Notes: a model not told the origin generated them from the sequence alone. A stretch of DNA of 37,110 nucleotides from Candidatus Moraniibacteriota bacterium (GCA_026985555.1 JALSQF010000001.1:1-37110); one strand, 5' to 3'; numbered from the stretch's first letter, positions 18,269 through 27,484 are shown. Made by a program: numbers and translations.

Positions 18269-19894
18269 TTATATATTCTCCAAACTATCATTTTCTTTTC
18301 CTAATAACTTAATTTTAAAACTAGTTTTAAATTCTTTTAATTCTTGAATTTTAAATTTTTCTGCTATTAAATAAAAACTTACTACACCTAGTATTCCCGC
18401 TACAACCAATTGAAATAAAACTGCCCAAAAAGTATTAAGAATAATAAAATAGCTTATTAAATAACGTGTTAAATAAATAACTATACTAGCCAACAAACTA
18501 GTTAAAAATATTTTTTTTACAGAAAAAAAGGTTTTTTGTAAATCTTTTTTTATTATTATTTTTCTCAGGAAAAATAATAATAAAAAAGTATTAATTATAC
18601 TGGATAAAGAAAAAGCTAATGCTAAACCAATTACTCCCCACCTTTTTATAAAAATAAATAAACTTAATAAATTAATAAATTCGCTAATTAAAGCAATAAA
18701 AAAAGGGGTTTTTGTGTCTTGAAGAGAATAAAAAGCCCTAGAAAATAAAGGTATAAGAGCTTGGGCAAAAAGACTAAAAACTAAAACACCTAAAACAGAT
18801 AATGTTCTTAATGTATCATTCCAGTTAAATTTTCCTCCTCCTAAAATAACCCTTACTATTTCTGCTCTTAAAACAAAGAAAAATAAACTAATTGGAACAA
18901 TAAAAAAAAGTATTCTTCGTATGGTTCGTGTTAAAATATGACTAAATTTTTTAAAATTATTTTCTGCAGATAAAGAGCTTAATAAAGGAAAAACTGCCAC
19001 AGCAAAAGGAATACTAAAAAGACCTAGTGGTATACTTTGAATATTATTTGCTAAATTAAAAACAGCTAATGAACCCGCTGTTAAAGTAGAGGCAAAAATA
19101 GTAATAATTAATAAATTTATTTGAGAAACACCCATAGCTAAAGAACGGGGCAACATAAGAATTATTATTTTTTTAAGATCATTTTTTATTAGTGACCAAT
19201 TTATTTTTCTTTGAAAACGAAAATCAATTTGCTTAATAAATCCTATTTGAATTAACATATGCAAAAAAGCACCTAAAACAACTCCCCAAGCTAAACCAAT
19301 ATCCCCTAAAATTGGCACTAACACTAAAATACCAAAAATAATACCTAAATTATAAAAAATAGGAGCTAATGAAAAAGCTAAAAAACGTTTAAAGGAAACT
19401 AAAATACTTCCAAAAATAGCGCTTATTCCTAGAAAAAACGGGCTAAGAAACATAATTTTAGTAAAAATTATTGTTTTTTCTAATTTTTCAAATGAAAAAC
19501 CTGGTGCAATTAAATGTATTAAAGGATAAATAAATAAAAAAAGTATAATACCAATAAACAACATTGTTACTATTTCTAAAATTAGTAAAGATTGTGATAA
19601 TTGCCAAGCTTCTTGTTTCTTTTTTTTAACTATTAAATCAGTAAAAACAGGAATAAAAGCAGCATTTAACGCTCCTACTATTAAAAAATTATAAACTAAA
19701 TCAGGAAGACGAAAAGCTGCATAATAAATATCTAAAACATCGCCAGCACCAAAGGAAGACGCCAATATTCTATCTCTTATCAATCCTAATATTCTACTAA
19801 ATATACCCGCTACTGAAACAACTAGAGCTGCTCCAGCTACTGTTTCGTTGGGTAATTTTTGAAAAGTTTTTTTGTAAAAATTTTTCCAATTCAA
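18269..19894 (-). CDS. murJ: lipid II flippase MurJ
   Basis: This encodes 541 residues with about 14 membrane segments of the MOP superfamily. The N-terminal signature SVAGIFSRILGLIRDRILASSFGAGDVLDIYYAAFRLPDLVYNFL and GALNAAFIPVF are diagnostic for MurJ/MviN. It flips lipid-linked peptidoglycan precursor across the membrane. It lies downstream of the penicillin-binding protein gene, separated by a terminator hairpin, so the two wall genes are neighbours but probably separate units. Confidence 0.93.
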   Translation of the reverse strand: MNWKNFYKKTFQKLPNETVAGAALVVSVAGIFSRILGLIRDRILASSFGAGDVLDIYYAAFRLPDLVYNFLIVGALNAAFIPVFTDLIVKKKKQEAWQLSQSLLILEIVTMLFIGIILFLFIYPLIHLIAPGFSFEKLEKTIIFTKIMFLSPFFLGISAIFGSILVSFKRFLAFSLAPIFYNLGIIFGILVLVPILGDIGLAWGVVLGAFLHMLIQIGFIKQIDFRFQRKINWSLIKNDLKKIIILMLPRSLAMGVSQINLLIITIFASTLTAGSLAVFNLANNIQSIPLGLFSIPFAVAVFPLLSSLSAENNFKKFSHILTRTIRRILFFIVPISLFFFVLRAEIVRVILGGGKFNWNDTLRTLSVLGVLVFSLFAQALIPLFSRAFYSLQDTKTPFFIALISEFINLLSLFIFIKRWGVIGLALAFSLSSIINTFLLLFFLRKIIIKKDLQKTFFSVKKIFLTSLLASIVIYLTRYLISYFIILNTFWAVLFQLVVAGILGVVSFYLIAEKFKIQELKEFKTSFKIKLLGKENDSLENI

Positions 19895-19922
19895 GTTTTT
19901 AAAAATTATTTTTTACAATAAA

Positions 19923-19948
19923 AAATACCTTCTTATTATAAGGTATTT
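19923..19948 (-). terminator. terminator of the penicillin-binding protein gene
   Basis: A perfect 9-bp stem (AAATACCTT at 19923-19931, AAGGTATTT at 19940-19948) with an 8-nt loop is followed on the minus strand by a T-rich tract. It lies between the PBP and murJ. Confidence 0.7.
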
Positions 19949-20012
19949 AAAAATTTAAGCAATAAACAATAAAACACTATTTTATATAATATTTTTATAA
20001 ATACTAATATAA

Positions 20013-22520
20013 TTAAAAAATTACTCTAATATTTTTAGCTTCCTCCACTTCATTATTGTTTTCATCTATTATTTTTGCTCTTATATTTATATTAGAATTA
20101 TTTTTATTATTAGGAATTATATAATTATATTTTATTTCTTTATGTTTAGTTGATTTTACTTCATTTCCTTCTATATAAAGTTTTATTTTATTAATTCCAT
20201 AAATAGCTTCTGCCTTAGCTTTAATATTTAATACATTTCCATTTTGAGAAACAGAAAGATTAATTTCAGGCAAATATTTTTTAAAATCATCTTTTTTACA
20301 CTCTTCCGGCTTTTTTGCTTTAATATAATTTTCTTTTTTGTTTTGTTTATACCAGTCATCTACTCCTTTTTCCCAACGATTAAATTGAGGATCTTTTTCA
20401 GGATTTTGAGGATAATCACCTAATGGATCTTCTTTATTTACATACCATAAAATATTATGCACATCTGCAAAAATTTTCTTTTTTCTTTTTTCTTGAGGAC
20501 AATATTTATTAGCCAAACAATATTTATTGTGTTTTTTAGGTATTTCACAAACTTCAATTTCTTTTTTTAAATCTAACTCTCCTTTTAAAATAGGTTTTTT
20601 AATATCCTTAATCGTTTCCTCTTTATTATATTTCGGAAATTCTTCTTTATCATAGTTAACTAAAACCTTATCTAAAAATGCTCTCCAAATAGGCGCTGCT
20701 ACATTAGCACCCGCAGCCCCAATTTTCATAGGAGAATTATCGTTGTTTCCTGCCCAAACACCTACCGCTAATGAAGGTGTATAGCCAATTGTCCAACCAT
20801 CTCTAAATTCATTAGTAGTTCCTGTTTTAGCAACCACTTGTCTATCATTAAAACGTAAAGGGTTATTTTCACCGAAAGCAGGAGCTCTATATTTATTAGT
20901 AGATAAAATATGGTCTAACATCGCAATATATTTTTTATCTACAATTTTTTCTCCTGAATAATTTTTATATTCTTCTAATACTTTCCCTTTATTATTAACT
21001 ATTTTTAAAATAGCTGTTTTATTTTTACGTATACCTTTATTAGCTAATGTAGCAAAAGCAGCTACATGATCTAATAATTTAACCTCACCACCTCCTAAAA
21101 CTAAAGATAATCCATATCTTTTAGGATTATTTAAACTAGTAATACCTAACTGTTTAGCAGTAAAAATAGCATTTTTTATTCCCACTAAATAAAGCATTTT
21201 TACTGCTGGAACATTTAAAGACATCCCTAAAGCATTTTTTACTTTAATAGGCCCATGAAAAACACCATCATAATTTTGAGGAATGTAGTTTTTATCTGAA
21301 CCTGCTTCAAAATCAGTTTTCACATCAAATAAAATTGTTTCTGGCGTATATCCTTTCATAAAACCAGTTAAATAAACATAAGGTTTAAAAGATGATCCTG
21401 GTTGCCTTTCACGGATAGCTACATTTACTTGTCCATCTATAGATTTATCAAAATAATCTTTACTACCAACCATCGCTAAAATTTGTCCTGTTTTAGGATC
21501 TATAGCTACTAAAGCAGCATTAGTAGCTTTCCATTTTAAAGTATTTTTTTCTACACCTTCTTTAATTACTTTTTCTGCTATTTGTTGCTTATCCCAATCT
21601 AATGTTGTATAAACATTTAAACCACCTTGTTCTATTACATCGTCACCATATTTATTTTCTAAATATTCTTTTACATACATAACAAAATGAGGAGCCTTAA
21701 TATTTTCTTTATGAGGAATAATTTTTCGAAAGGTATCTATATTAATTGCTTCTTGATATTGTTTATCTGTAATAAAACCTAAATTTTTCATAATTTCTAA
21801 AGTTCTTCTTTGACGTGCTTTTAATTTTTCTATATGAGATCCATAAGGAGAATAAAAAGTAGGCGCCTTAGGAAGGGAAGCTAATAAAGCTGCTTCATCT
21901 AGAGTTAGTTTTTGAGCTGGTTTTCCAAAAAATGTCTGAGCAGCTGCTTCTATACCATAAGCATTTGAACCATAAGGAATTTCATTTAAATACATCTGTA
22001 AAATTTCATCTTTACTAAATTTTTGTTCAATTTCTATCGCTAATATAATTTCTTTTATTTTTCGAGTAAAAGTTCTTTCATTAGTTAAAATAGAATTTTT
22101 TATAAATTGTTGGGTAATAGTAGATCCTCCTTGCGCTACTCCTTTATGTAAAATATCTTTTAAAGCTGCTCTAAAAATAGAAGAAATTTTTATACCATGA
22201 TGAAAATAAAAATCCTGATCTTCTAAAGAAATTGTGGCATATTTTACACTAGTGGGTATATCTTTAAATTTTATAACAGTTCTTTTTTCCTCTCCATGTA
22301 TTTCATAAAGCAAATGTTTACCTGTTCTATCAAAAATTTTAGTTGATTCTGGTATAAACCTTTTGTTTATTTTTTCAGGATTAGGTAAATCTTTACTATA
22401 ATATACAAAAATTCCGAAAATAAATAATATTATTATTAAAAAAGAAATTAAAGAAAAAATAAAAAAATATTTAAACCATTTTTTTATATCTCTTTCTTTT
22501 CTTTTTATTTGATTATACAT
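20013..22520 (-). CDS. class A penicillin-binding protein (PBP1A-like)
   Basis: This encodes 835 residues. An N-terminal membrane anchor (~15-42) is followed by a GT51 glycosyltransferase domain with catalytic Glu100 in SLEDQDFYFHHG and QGGSTITQQFIKN. The transpeptidase domain has S376-S-F-K379, S434-L-N436 and KTGT 564-567. It polymerises and cross-links peptidoglycan outside the membrane. After ~residue 640 comes a ~195-residue tail with several cysteines, many lysines and a final ~80-residue beta-rich, Ig-like segment. The gene starts 11 bp after dnaN, so it is probably in the dnaA-dnaN transcript. That arrangement links wall synthesis with replication genes and is not the usual recF position. 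Confidence 0.93.
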   Translation of the reverse strand: MYNQIKRKERDIKKWFKYFFIFSLISFLIIILFIFGIFVYYSKDLPNPEKINKRFIPESTKIFDRTGKHLLYEIHGEEKRTVIKFKDIPTSVKYATISLEDQDFYFHHGIKISSIFRAALKDILHKGVAQGGSTITQQFIKNSILTNERTFTRKIKEIILAIEIEQKFSKDEILQMYLNEIPYGSNAYGIEAAAQTFFGKPAQKLTLDEAALLASLPKAPTFYSPYGSHIEKLKARQRRTLEIMKNLGFITDKQYQEAINIDTFRKIIPHKENIKAPHFVMYVKEYLENKYGDDVIEQGGLNVYTTLDWDKQQIAEKVIKEGVEKNTLKWKATNAALVAIDPKTGQILAMVGSKDYFDKSIDGQVNVAIRERQPGSSFKPYVYLTGFMKGYTPETILFDVKTDFEAGSDKNYIPQNYDGVFHGPIKVKNALGMSLNVPAVKMLYLVGIKNAIFTAKQLGITSLNNPKRYGLSLVLGGGEVKLLDHVAAFATLANKGIRKNKTAILKIVNNKGKVLEEYKNYSGEKIVDKKYIAMLDHILSTNKYRAPAFGENNPLRFNDRQVVAKTGTTNEFRDGWTIGYTPSLAVGVWAGNNDNSPMKIGAAGANVAAPIWRAFLDKVLVNYDKEEFPKYNKEETIKDIKKPILKGELDLKKEIEVCEIPKKHNKYCLANKYCPQEKRKKKIFADVHNILWYVNKEDPLGDYPQNPEKDPQFNRWEKGVDDWYKQNKKENYIKAKKPEECKKDDFKKYLPEINLSVSQNGNVLNIKAKAEAIYGINKIKLYIEGNEVKSTKHKEIKYNYIIPNNKNNSNINIRAKIIDENNNEVEEAKNIRVIF

Positions 22521-22531
22521 TTATTTATTAA

Positions 22532-23668
22532 TTATTTTTTTATAGGCATTAAAATATATTCAAAATTATTCTTTTTGTTGTTACTTTCAGTTATAATAAT
22601 CGGCTTATCGGAATCTATTATTTTAAGATTAACTATATCACTATCTACCACACTTATACCATCTAATAAATATTTACTATTAAACACAATATCTTGATTA
22701 TCTCCTTGAATATCAGCTTCTAATATTGTTTTATTTTCACCTATTTCTTGTTCTTGAGAATTAATAATTAACTGATTTTTTTTATTGTCAATTTTCAAGT
22801 TTAATTCCCCTTTATTATTAAAAACTAAAGCTAAACGAATAGCTTGTAATAAACTATTTTTATCTATATTTACTTTTGTATTAAATTTTTGAGGAATTAT
22901 TTGACTATAATCCGGATATTTACCATTAATTAAACGAGAAGTTAATAATATATCATTATCAAATTTAATAAATATTTGATTTTGATCAGTTATAAATTCT
23001 ATTTCTTTACAATTATTATCTATAATTCTATTTATTTCTAATAAAGTATTAAAAGGTATTATTAATGTTTCTTTTTTTTCTATTATTTCTTTATAATTAC
23101 TTCCTTTTTCTTTATTATTTAAATCAATTATTATTTTACTTAATCTAAAGCTATCCGTACTAGCTAATTCTAAATAATTATCTTTAAAAATAATATTAAC
23201 ACCTGTAAATTCTAATCTCGTATCTTGATTAGAAACACTAATATTTAATTTATTAATAATCTCTCTTAAAATATCTGCTTTAATTTTAAAAAGAAATTCC
23301 TTTTTTGTTTGAGGTATTATCGGAAAATCATCATTAGATATTATTTTAATTTTAGTTTTATTATTATTACTACTAATATTTAAAAACTTTTCATCAGATT
23401 TTAATTGAATTTTATTAATAAAGTTAAAGTTATTAATAAAATTATTAATAATTTTAGCAGGAACAGCTATTTTTCCATTTTTTTCTATTTTTGCTCCTAT
23501 TTTTAAAATTATACCTAATTCTAAATTAGTGGCTGATATTTTTAATAAACCTTTTTCTGTTTCTAATAAAAGACTACTTAAAATTGGTAAATCATTATTT
23601 TTTCCTGTTATTTTTTCTGCTAAAGAAATAACTTTTTTTAATTTTTCTAAATTAGTAGTAATATTCAT
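22532..23668 (-). CDS. dnaN: DNA polymerase III subunit beta (sliding clamp)
   Basis: This encodes 378 residues, normal length. The start MNITTNLEKLKKVISLAEKITGKNNDLPILSSLLLET is typical, FTGVNIIF and ASTDSFRLS are conserved, and the end YILMPIKK matches the usual ...MPMR/IR end of the clamp. It forms the ring that holds the polymerase on DNA. It is downstream of dnaA across a 274-bp spacer with DnaA boxes, as in Bacillus-type origins. Confidence 0.95.
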   Translation of the reverse strand: MNITTNLEKLKKVISLAEKITGKNNDLPILSSLLLETEKGLLKISATNLELGIILKIGAKIEKNGKIAVPAKIINNFINNFNFINKIQLKSDEKFLNISSNNNKTKIKIISNDDFPIIPQTKKEFLFKIKADILREIINKLNISVSNQDTRLEFTGVNIIFKDNYLELASTDSFRLSKIIIDLNNKEKGSNYKEIIEKKETLIIPFNTLLEINRIIDNNCKEIEFITDQNQIFIKFDNDILLTSRLINGKYPDYSQIIPQKFNTKVNIDKNSLLQAIRLALVFNNKGELNLKIDNKKNQLIINSQEQEIGENKTILEADIQGDNQDIVFNSKYLLDGISVVDSDIVNLKIIDSDKPIIITESNNKKNNFEYILMPIKK

Positions 23669-23717
23669 ATATTTAATTATTTATATTATTGACTATAATG
23701 ATTAAATATTAAAAAAT

Positions 23718-23726
23718 TGTGGATAA
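23718..23726 (-). promoter_or_regulatory. DnaA box
   Basis: TGTGGATAA on plus is a perfect TTATCCACA on minus. It directly precedes the first 17-bp inverted repeat (overlapping it by two bases). Confidence 0.75.
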
Positions 23727-23763
23727 CTATTATTTTATTAAGTATATTAATAAAATAATAGTT
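23725..23763. repeat. perfect 17-bp inverted repeat in the origin spacer (I)
   Basis: The arms are 23725-23741 (starts AACTATTATT) and 23747-23763, fully complementary around a 5-nt GTATA. It could extrude as a cruciform or form a leader hairpin ahead of dnaN. Confidence 0.8.
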
Positions 23764-23825
23764 AATAACTTATGGATAAAAACGGAGATAATTTCTTGAA
23801 TAAACTGGTGATTATTTTATAATTT

Positions 23826-23863
23826 ATTTGTTTACTATTTTTATTTAAAAATAGTAAACAAAT
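23826..23863. repeat. perfect 17-bp inverted repeat in the origin spacer (II)
   Basis: The arms are 23826-23842 (starts ATTTGTTTAC) and 23847-23863, fully complementary around a 4-nt ATTT loop. It could be a dnaA mRNA terminator or an origin structural element. No T-run follows beyond the general AT richness. Confidence 0.8.
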
Positions 23864-23916
23864 TATACTAATGTTATTAACAAATAAATTATAATTATCA
23901 AAACATTATTAACAAC

Positions 23917-23937
23917 TTATCCACAAAATTATCCACA
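23917..23937 (+). promoter_or_regulatory. two tandem DnaA boxes next to dnaA stop
   Basis: Two perfect TTATCCACA copies (23917-23925 and 23929-23937) are spaced 12 bp start to start in the same orientation. This is the arrangement expected for loading a DnaA oligomer toward an unwinding element. Confidence 0.85.
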
Positions 23938-23942
23938 GTTAT

Positions 23943-25385
23943 TTATTTTTTGGAATATAATAAATCTTTTATGTAATTCAAATCATCTTGTAATTTTTCA
24001 TCATCTTGTAATTGTTGTTTTATTTTTTCATAACCATGAATAGCTGTAGAATGATCTCTTCCTCCAAAAAAATCACCAATCCAAGGAAATGAAGCATTTA
24101 ATTCAGTTTTCATTAAATACATACCTATTTGACGAGGAAAAGCAATTCTTTTTTTTCTTGTTTTAGTGAAAAAGTCATTTTCATTAATACCATAAAAATC
24201 AGCTAAAACTTTAATAATATGTTTATGTGTAATTCCTTTCTTTTTTTGATTATTAATATTTTCTTTTAAAATACTTTTAATAAAATCCAAATTAGGATTT
24301 ATTTTTTTTAATTGGCTAATAGCAATAATTTTATTTAAAATACCTTCTAATTCTCTAATGTTACTTTGAATATTTTGAGCTATATATTCAATAAGATTAT
24401 CTTTGAGAAAAAAATTCTTTTCTTCAATTTTACTTTTTAAAATAGCAATACGTGTTTCTAAATCAGGTAAACTAATATCTACAATCATACCTCCTTCAAA
24501 ACGGGAACGTAATCTTTCTTCTAAGACAGATATATTTTTAGGAGAACGATCACTACTAATAATAATTTGTTTATTTATTTGATAAAGAAAATTAAATATA
24601 TGAAAGAAAATATCCTGAGTTATTTCTTTTCCAGAAATAAATTGTATATCATCAATAATTAATAAATCTACTTGTTTATATTTATTTTTAACATTTTCAA
24701 TGGTTTTATTTTGGATAGAAGTAATAATTTCATTAGTAAAGTCTTCTGATGAAGTATAATAAACTTTTTTTTCTAAGGAATTATTTTCTAAAATCTTATT
24801 ACCTACCGCTTGTAATAAATGTGTTTTTCCTAATCCTACTCCTCCATAAATAAATAATGGATTATAAGTAGTTCCTAAATTTTCAGTAACAGATAAACAA
24901 GCTGCGTGAGCTAATTGATTATTTTCTCCTATAATAAAATTTTCAAAAGTATAACGAGGATTTAAATTAGAAAAATTATGATTTAAAAAAAGATTATTAT
25001 TTTTATCATAATTTACAAAAAAATCATTTTTATGAGTAGCTTGTTTAGAATTATTTTTAGGTGCTACAACGGCATCAATTTTTTTTGTAGTAGTTATATT
25101 TTTTTTTGAGCTATCTATTAAACATTGAATATTCTTTATTTCAGGGTGATATTTATTAAGAGCTTTTAAAATTTGCCCATTAAATTTATTTTCTAACCAT
25201 TCTTTAGCAAATCCATGAGCTACATTAATAAAAGCAATATGATTTTCAATTTTTATAATACTGGTTCCTTTAAACCAAGTTACAAATTGAGCTTCGGAAA
25301 CAGTGGATTCAATTTCTCCTAAAACAGCTTTCCATAAATCTTCCTTATTTAATTTTTGTTGATTTTTGCTTTTAAAAATACCCAT
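23943..25385 (-). CDS. dnaA: chromosomal replication initiator DnaA
   Basis: This encodes 480 residues. Domain I (~10-95, LWKAVLGEIESTVSEAQFVTWFKGTSI) is followed by a short linker. The AAA+ domain has Walker A GGVGLGKT at 181-188, Walker B LLIIDDIQ with Asp245-Asp246, and sensor SSDRSPKNI. The C-terminal helix-turn-helix carries the DnaA signature GGRDHSTAIHGYEKI. It binds TTATCCACA boxes, which are present on both sides of the gene. The promoter at 25431-25458 has a box touching its -35, which suggests autoregulation. Length is normal. Confidence 0.97.
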   Translation of the reverse strand: MGIFKSKNQQKLNKEDLWKAVLGEIESTVSEAQFVTWFKGTSIIKIENHIAFINVAHGFAKEWLENKFNGQILKALNKYHPEIKNIQCLIDSSKKNITTTKKIDAVVAPKNNSKQATHKNDFFVNYDKNNNLFLNHNFSNLNPRYTFENFIIGENNQLAHAACLSVTENLGTTYNPLFIYGGVGLGKTHLLQAVGNKILENNSLEKKVYYTSSEDFTNEIITSIQNKTIENVKNKYKQVDLLIIDDIQFISGKEITQDIFFHIFNFLYQINKQIIISSDRSPKNISVLEERLRSRFEGGMIVDISLPDLETRIAILKSKIEEKNFFLKDNLIEYIAQNIQSNIRELEGILNKIIAISQLKKINPNLDFIKSILKENINNQKKKGITHKHIIKVLADFYGINENDFFTKTRKKRIAFPRQIGMYLMKTELNASFPWIGDFFGGRDHSTAIHGYEKIKQQLQDDEKLQDDLNYIKDLLYSKK

Positions 25386-25430
25386 AAAACAATATAGATA
25401 ATAAAAAAAATAAAAAAGGTTAGTTTCTTT

Positions 25431-25458
25431 ATTATAGAAATAACTGAAAAAACGTCAA
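25431..25458 (-). promoter_or_regulatory. dnaA promoter
   Basis: The minus strand has TTGACG (25453-25458), a 16-bp spacer and TATAAT (25431-25436), about 45 bp before the dnaA start. A DnaA box (25460-25468) begins 1 bp upstream of the -35. Confidence 0.75.
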
Positions 25459-25459
25459 G

Positions 25460-25499
25460 TTATCCACAATAATTAAAAATGTTAATAACTTGTGGATAA
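25460..25499. promoter_or_regulatory. convergent pair of DnaA boxes in the dnaA-rpmH spacer
   Basis: TTATCCACA (25460-25468) and TGTGGATAA (25491-25499) are perfect boxes facing each other, separated by 22 bp. Together with the boxes beyond dnaA they make the origin bipartite. They are also placed to repress dnaA. Confidence 0.85.
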
Positions 25500-25649
25500 A
25501 ACGTGGAAAATTGTGAATTTTATATAAATTTTTAATAAAATTAAGATATAAAATAGAATTAATTTTATTAAATATATATTTAATAAAGATATTTTAAATA
25601 AATTAACAATTTTTAAAAAACAAATATGAGTTTTATTTAATTAAAAACA
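25500..25649. other. AT-rich origin spacer beside rpmH
   Basis: After the DnaA boxes about 150 bp are nearly pure A/T with stretches such as AATATATATTTAAT. No frame or hairpin of note is present. It is a possible unwinding region of the second origin half, or simply the promoter upstream region of rpmH. Confidence 0.45.
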
Positions 25650-25677
25650 TTGACTTTTTAATATATATTGCTAAACT
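25650..25677 (+). promoter_or_regulatory. probable promoter of the rpmH-rnpA-yidC operon
   Basis: TTGACT (25650-25655), a 16-bp spacer and TAAACT (25672-25677) stand about 35 bp before rpmH. The -10 is weak. Confidence 0.5.
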
Positions 25678-25712
25678 GCTAGTGATTTTAATGAAAGTTA
25701 ATTAATAAAAAT

Positions 25713-25850
25713 ATGCCTCAAAGAACTTATCAACCCAAAAAATTAAAAAGAAAAAGAAGACATGGATTTAGAAAAAGAATGCAAACAAAAGATGGACAAA
25801 CAGTTATAAAACGTCGCCGTAAAAAGGGACGTAAAAATATAACTGTATAA
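25713..25850 (+). CDS. rpmH: 50S ribosomal protein L34
   Basis: This encodes 45 residues starting [19 protein letters not shown], with the invariant HGFRKRM core and a basic RRRKKGR tail. Length is normal for L34. It is the classic gene next to dnaA, followed 10 bp later by rnpA. Confidence 0.97.
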   Translation: MPQRTYQPKKLKRKRRHGFRKRMQTKDGQTVIKRRRKKGRKNITV

Positions 25851-25860
25851 TTTTATTTTT

Positions 25861-26226
25861 ATGTTAAATAAGCAATATCGCTTAAAAAACAAAAAAGAGA
25901 TAGCTTTTGTTTATAAATCAGGAAAAAAAACAGCAGGTAAAAACTTAATTTTAAGATTTATTTTAAATAATAAACAATTAAGGTTTGCTTTTGTTGTGAG
26001 TAAAAATAAAGTAAAAAAAGCTGTTGAACGTAATAAAATAAAAAGGATGTTGAGAGTTATAATTAATGCTAAAATAGACAAAATTATTAAAAAAGCCGAT
26101 ATTGTGATAGAATATAAAGGTTATATTAATTTTATTAATTCTAAAGAAGAATATAAAAAAATAAAAATTATTTTAGATAAAGAAATTGATTTTTTATTTC
26201 AACAGAATAATTTTTATTCTTTTTAA
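25861..26226 (+). CDS. rnpA: ribonuclease P protein component
   Basis: This encodes 121 residues. The start YRLKNKKEIAFVYKSGKKTAGKNLIL and the RNR-type motif KKAVERNKIKRMLR are diagnostic. The latter contacts the catalytic RNA, and the protein assists RNase P in 5' tRNA maturation. It sits between rpmH and yidC in the conserved operon. The RNA partner is not in this window. Confidence 0.95.
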   Translation: MLNKQYRLKNKKEIAFVYKSGKKTAGKNLILRFILNNKQLRFAFVVSKNKVKKAVERNKIKRMLRVIINAKIDKIIKKADIVIEYKGYINFINSKEEYKKIKIILDKEIDFLFQQNNFYSF

Positions 26227-26232
26227 ATATTT

Positions 26233-26976
26233 ATGTTGCATTTGTTTAATATATTAGTTTATCAACCGCTTTATAATATACTTATATTTTTTTATAATAT
26301 TATTCCAGGAAAAGATTTTGGAATAACTATTATTATAGTAACAATTTTAATTAAATTACTATTAGTTTCATTATCTAAAAAACAAATAGAATCACAGAAA
26401 AAATTACAAGAACTACAACCTAAAATTAAACAATTACAGGAAAAATACAAGGATGATAAAGAAAAACAAACTAAGGAATTAATGAAGTTTTACAAAGAAA
26501 ACAAAGCTAATCCTTTTGGAGGATGTTTTCCGATGATTATCCAATTAATATTTTTTATTGCTCTATATAGAGTAATTATTAATCTTTCTAATGGAGGATT
26601 AGAAATAGATGGTAATAATTTATATCATTTTATACATAATCCAGAAAAGATTAACCACTTTTTTTTAGGAATAATTGATTTAACTAAACCAAGCTATATT
26701 TTGGCGGTTTTAGCTGCTATAGGGCAATATTGGCAAACAAAAATGATGATGAATGAAAAAAAAGAAGAGAAAAATAAAATACAAAACAAAAAAGAAAAAA
26801 AAGAACCTGATTTTTCTCAATTAATGAGTCAACAAATGACTTATTTAGGACCGCTTTTAACTCTTTTTATTGGAATTAAATTTGCTGCGGGATTAGCTCT
26901 TTATTGGTTGGTTTCTACTTTATTTTCTGCTTTTCAACAAAAATATATATTTAATCAAGTTAAAAAAGATAAATAA
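26233..26976 (+). CDS. yidC: YidC/Oxa1 membrane protein insertase
   Basis: This encodes 247 residues, the short Gram-positive-type form without a large periplasmic domain. About five membrane segments are present. The cytoplasmic coiled loop SKKQIESQKKLQELQPKIKQLQEKYKDD and NPFGGCFPMIIQLIFFIALYRVI are characteristic. I see no N-terminal lipobox. The positively charged residue of the first core helix, usually Arg (VTILIR in Bacillus), is Lys41 here (VTILIK). It inserts and folds membrane proteins, including Fo subunits. It starts 6 bp after rnpA. The tail has a lysine-rich ~20-residue insertion in a cytoplasmic loop (~174-192). Confidence 0.94.
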   Translation: MLHLFNILVYQPLYNILIFFYNIIPGKDFGITIIIVTILIKLLLVSLSKKQIESQKKLQELQPKIKQLQEKYKDDKEKQTKELMKFYKENKANPFGGCFPMIIQLIFFIALYRVIINLSNGGLEIDGNNLYHFIHNPEKINHFFLGIIDLTKPSYILAVLAAIGQYWQTKMMMNEKKEEKNKIQNKKEKKEPDFSQLMSQQMTYLGPLLTLFIGIKFAAGLALYWLVSTLFSAFQQKYIFNQVKKDK

Positions 26977-26989
26977 GATATATAAATTT

Positions 26990-27484
26990 ATGTTAAAAAA
27001 AGAAGAAGATAAAAATAAAATAATACAAGAAACAATAATTTTAATGTTAAAATTAATGGATTTTAATAATTATGAATTAGAAACAAAAGACTATTTAGAA
27101 AATACTAATGAATTAGTTTTTAATATTAAAACAAAAAATAATACAGATTCAAGTTTTTTAATTGGTCAAAAAGGTATTAATTTAAGATCTTTTCAACATT
27201 TAGTTAGACTACTTGTTTCTAAAAAAATACAAGAAAAAATACGTTTTATAGTGGATGTTAATAATTATATTCAAGAAAATAATCAGCGATTAATTCAGCA
27301 GACTCAAATGGCAGTGGATGAAGCGATTAATAAACATAAAACAATTATTCTTCCTCCTATGACAGCTTATCAAAGAAGATTAATTCATTTAATGTTAGAG
27401 AAAAATAATAAAGTAACCACAGAAAGTACAGGAGAAGGTCCTGAGAGAAAAATAATTATTCAACCTAAGTCAGATATTTTATAA
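26990..27484 (+). CDS. khpB: Jag/KhpB-type KH-R3H RNA-binding protein
   Basis: This encodes 164 residues. The KH domain has FLIGQKGINLRSFQHLVRLLV, and the R3H domain at the end has PPMTAYQRRLIHLML followed by VTTESTGEGPERKIII. The Jag_N domain found in many homologues is absent or much reduced, as often in short genomes. It binds RNA and in Firmicutes influences cell division and wall growth. Placement right after yidC is canonical. Confidence 0.92.
   Translation: MLKKEEDKNKIIQETIILMLKLMDFNNYELETKDYLENTNELVFNIKTKNNTDSSFLIGQKGINLRSFQHLVRLLVSKKIQEKIRFIVDVNNYIQENNQRLIQQTQMAVDEAINKHKTIILPPMTAYQRRLIHLMLEKNNKVTTESTGEGPERKIIIQPKSDIL

Larger units (their letters stand above)
23669..23942. other. dnaA-dnaN spacer, probable oriC unwinding region
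   Basis: This 274-bp AT-rich spacer holds four DnaA boxes: TTATCCACA at 23917-23925 and 23929-23937, TGTGGATAA at 23718-23726, and the variant TATGGATAA at 23771-23779. It also holds two perfect 17-bp inverted repeats. The tandem pair of boxes lies just past the dnaA stop, beside a long GC-poor stretch, like the Bacillus subtilis origin where DnaA opens the duplex in this same spacer. Confidence 0.75.
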
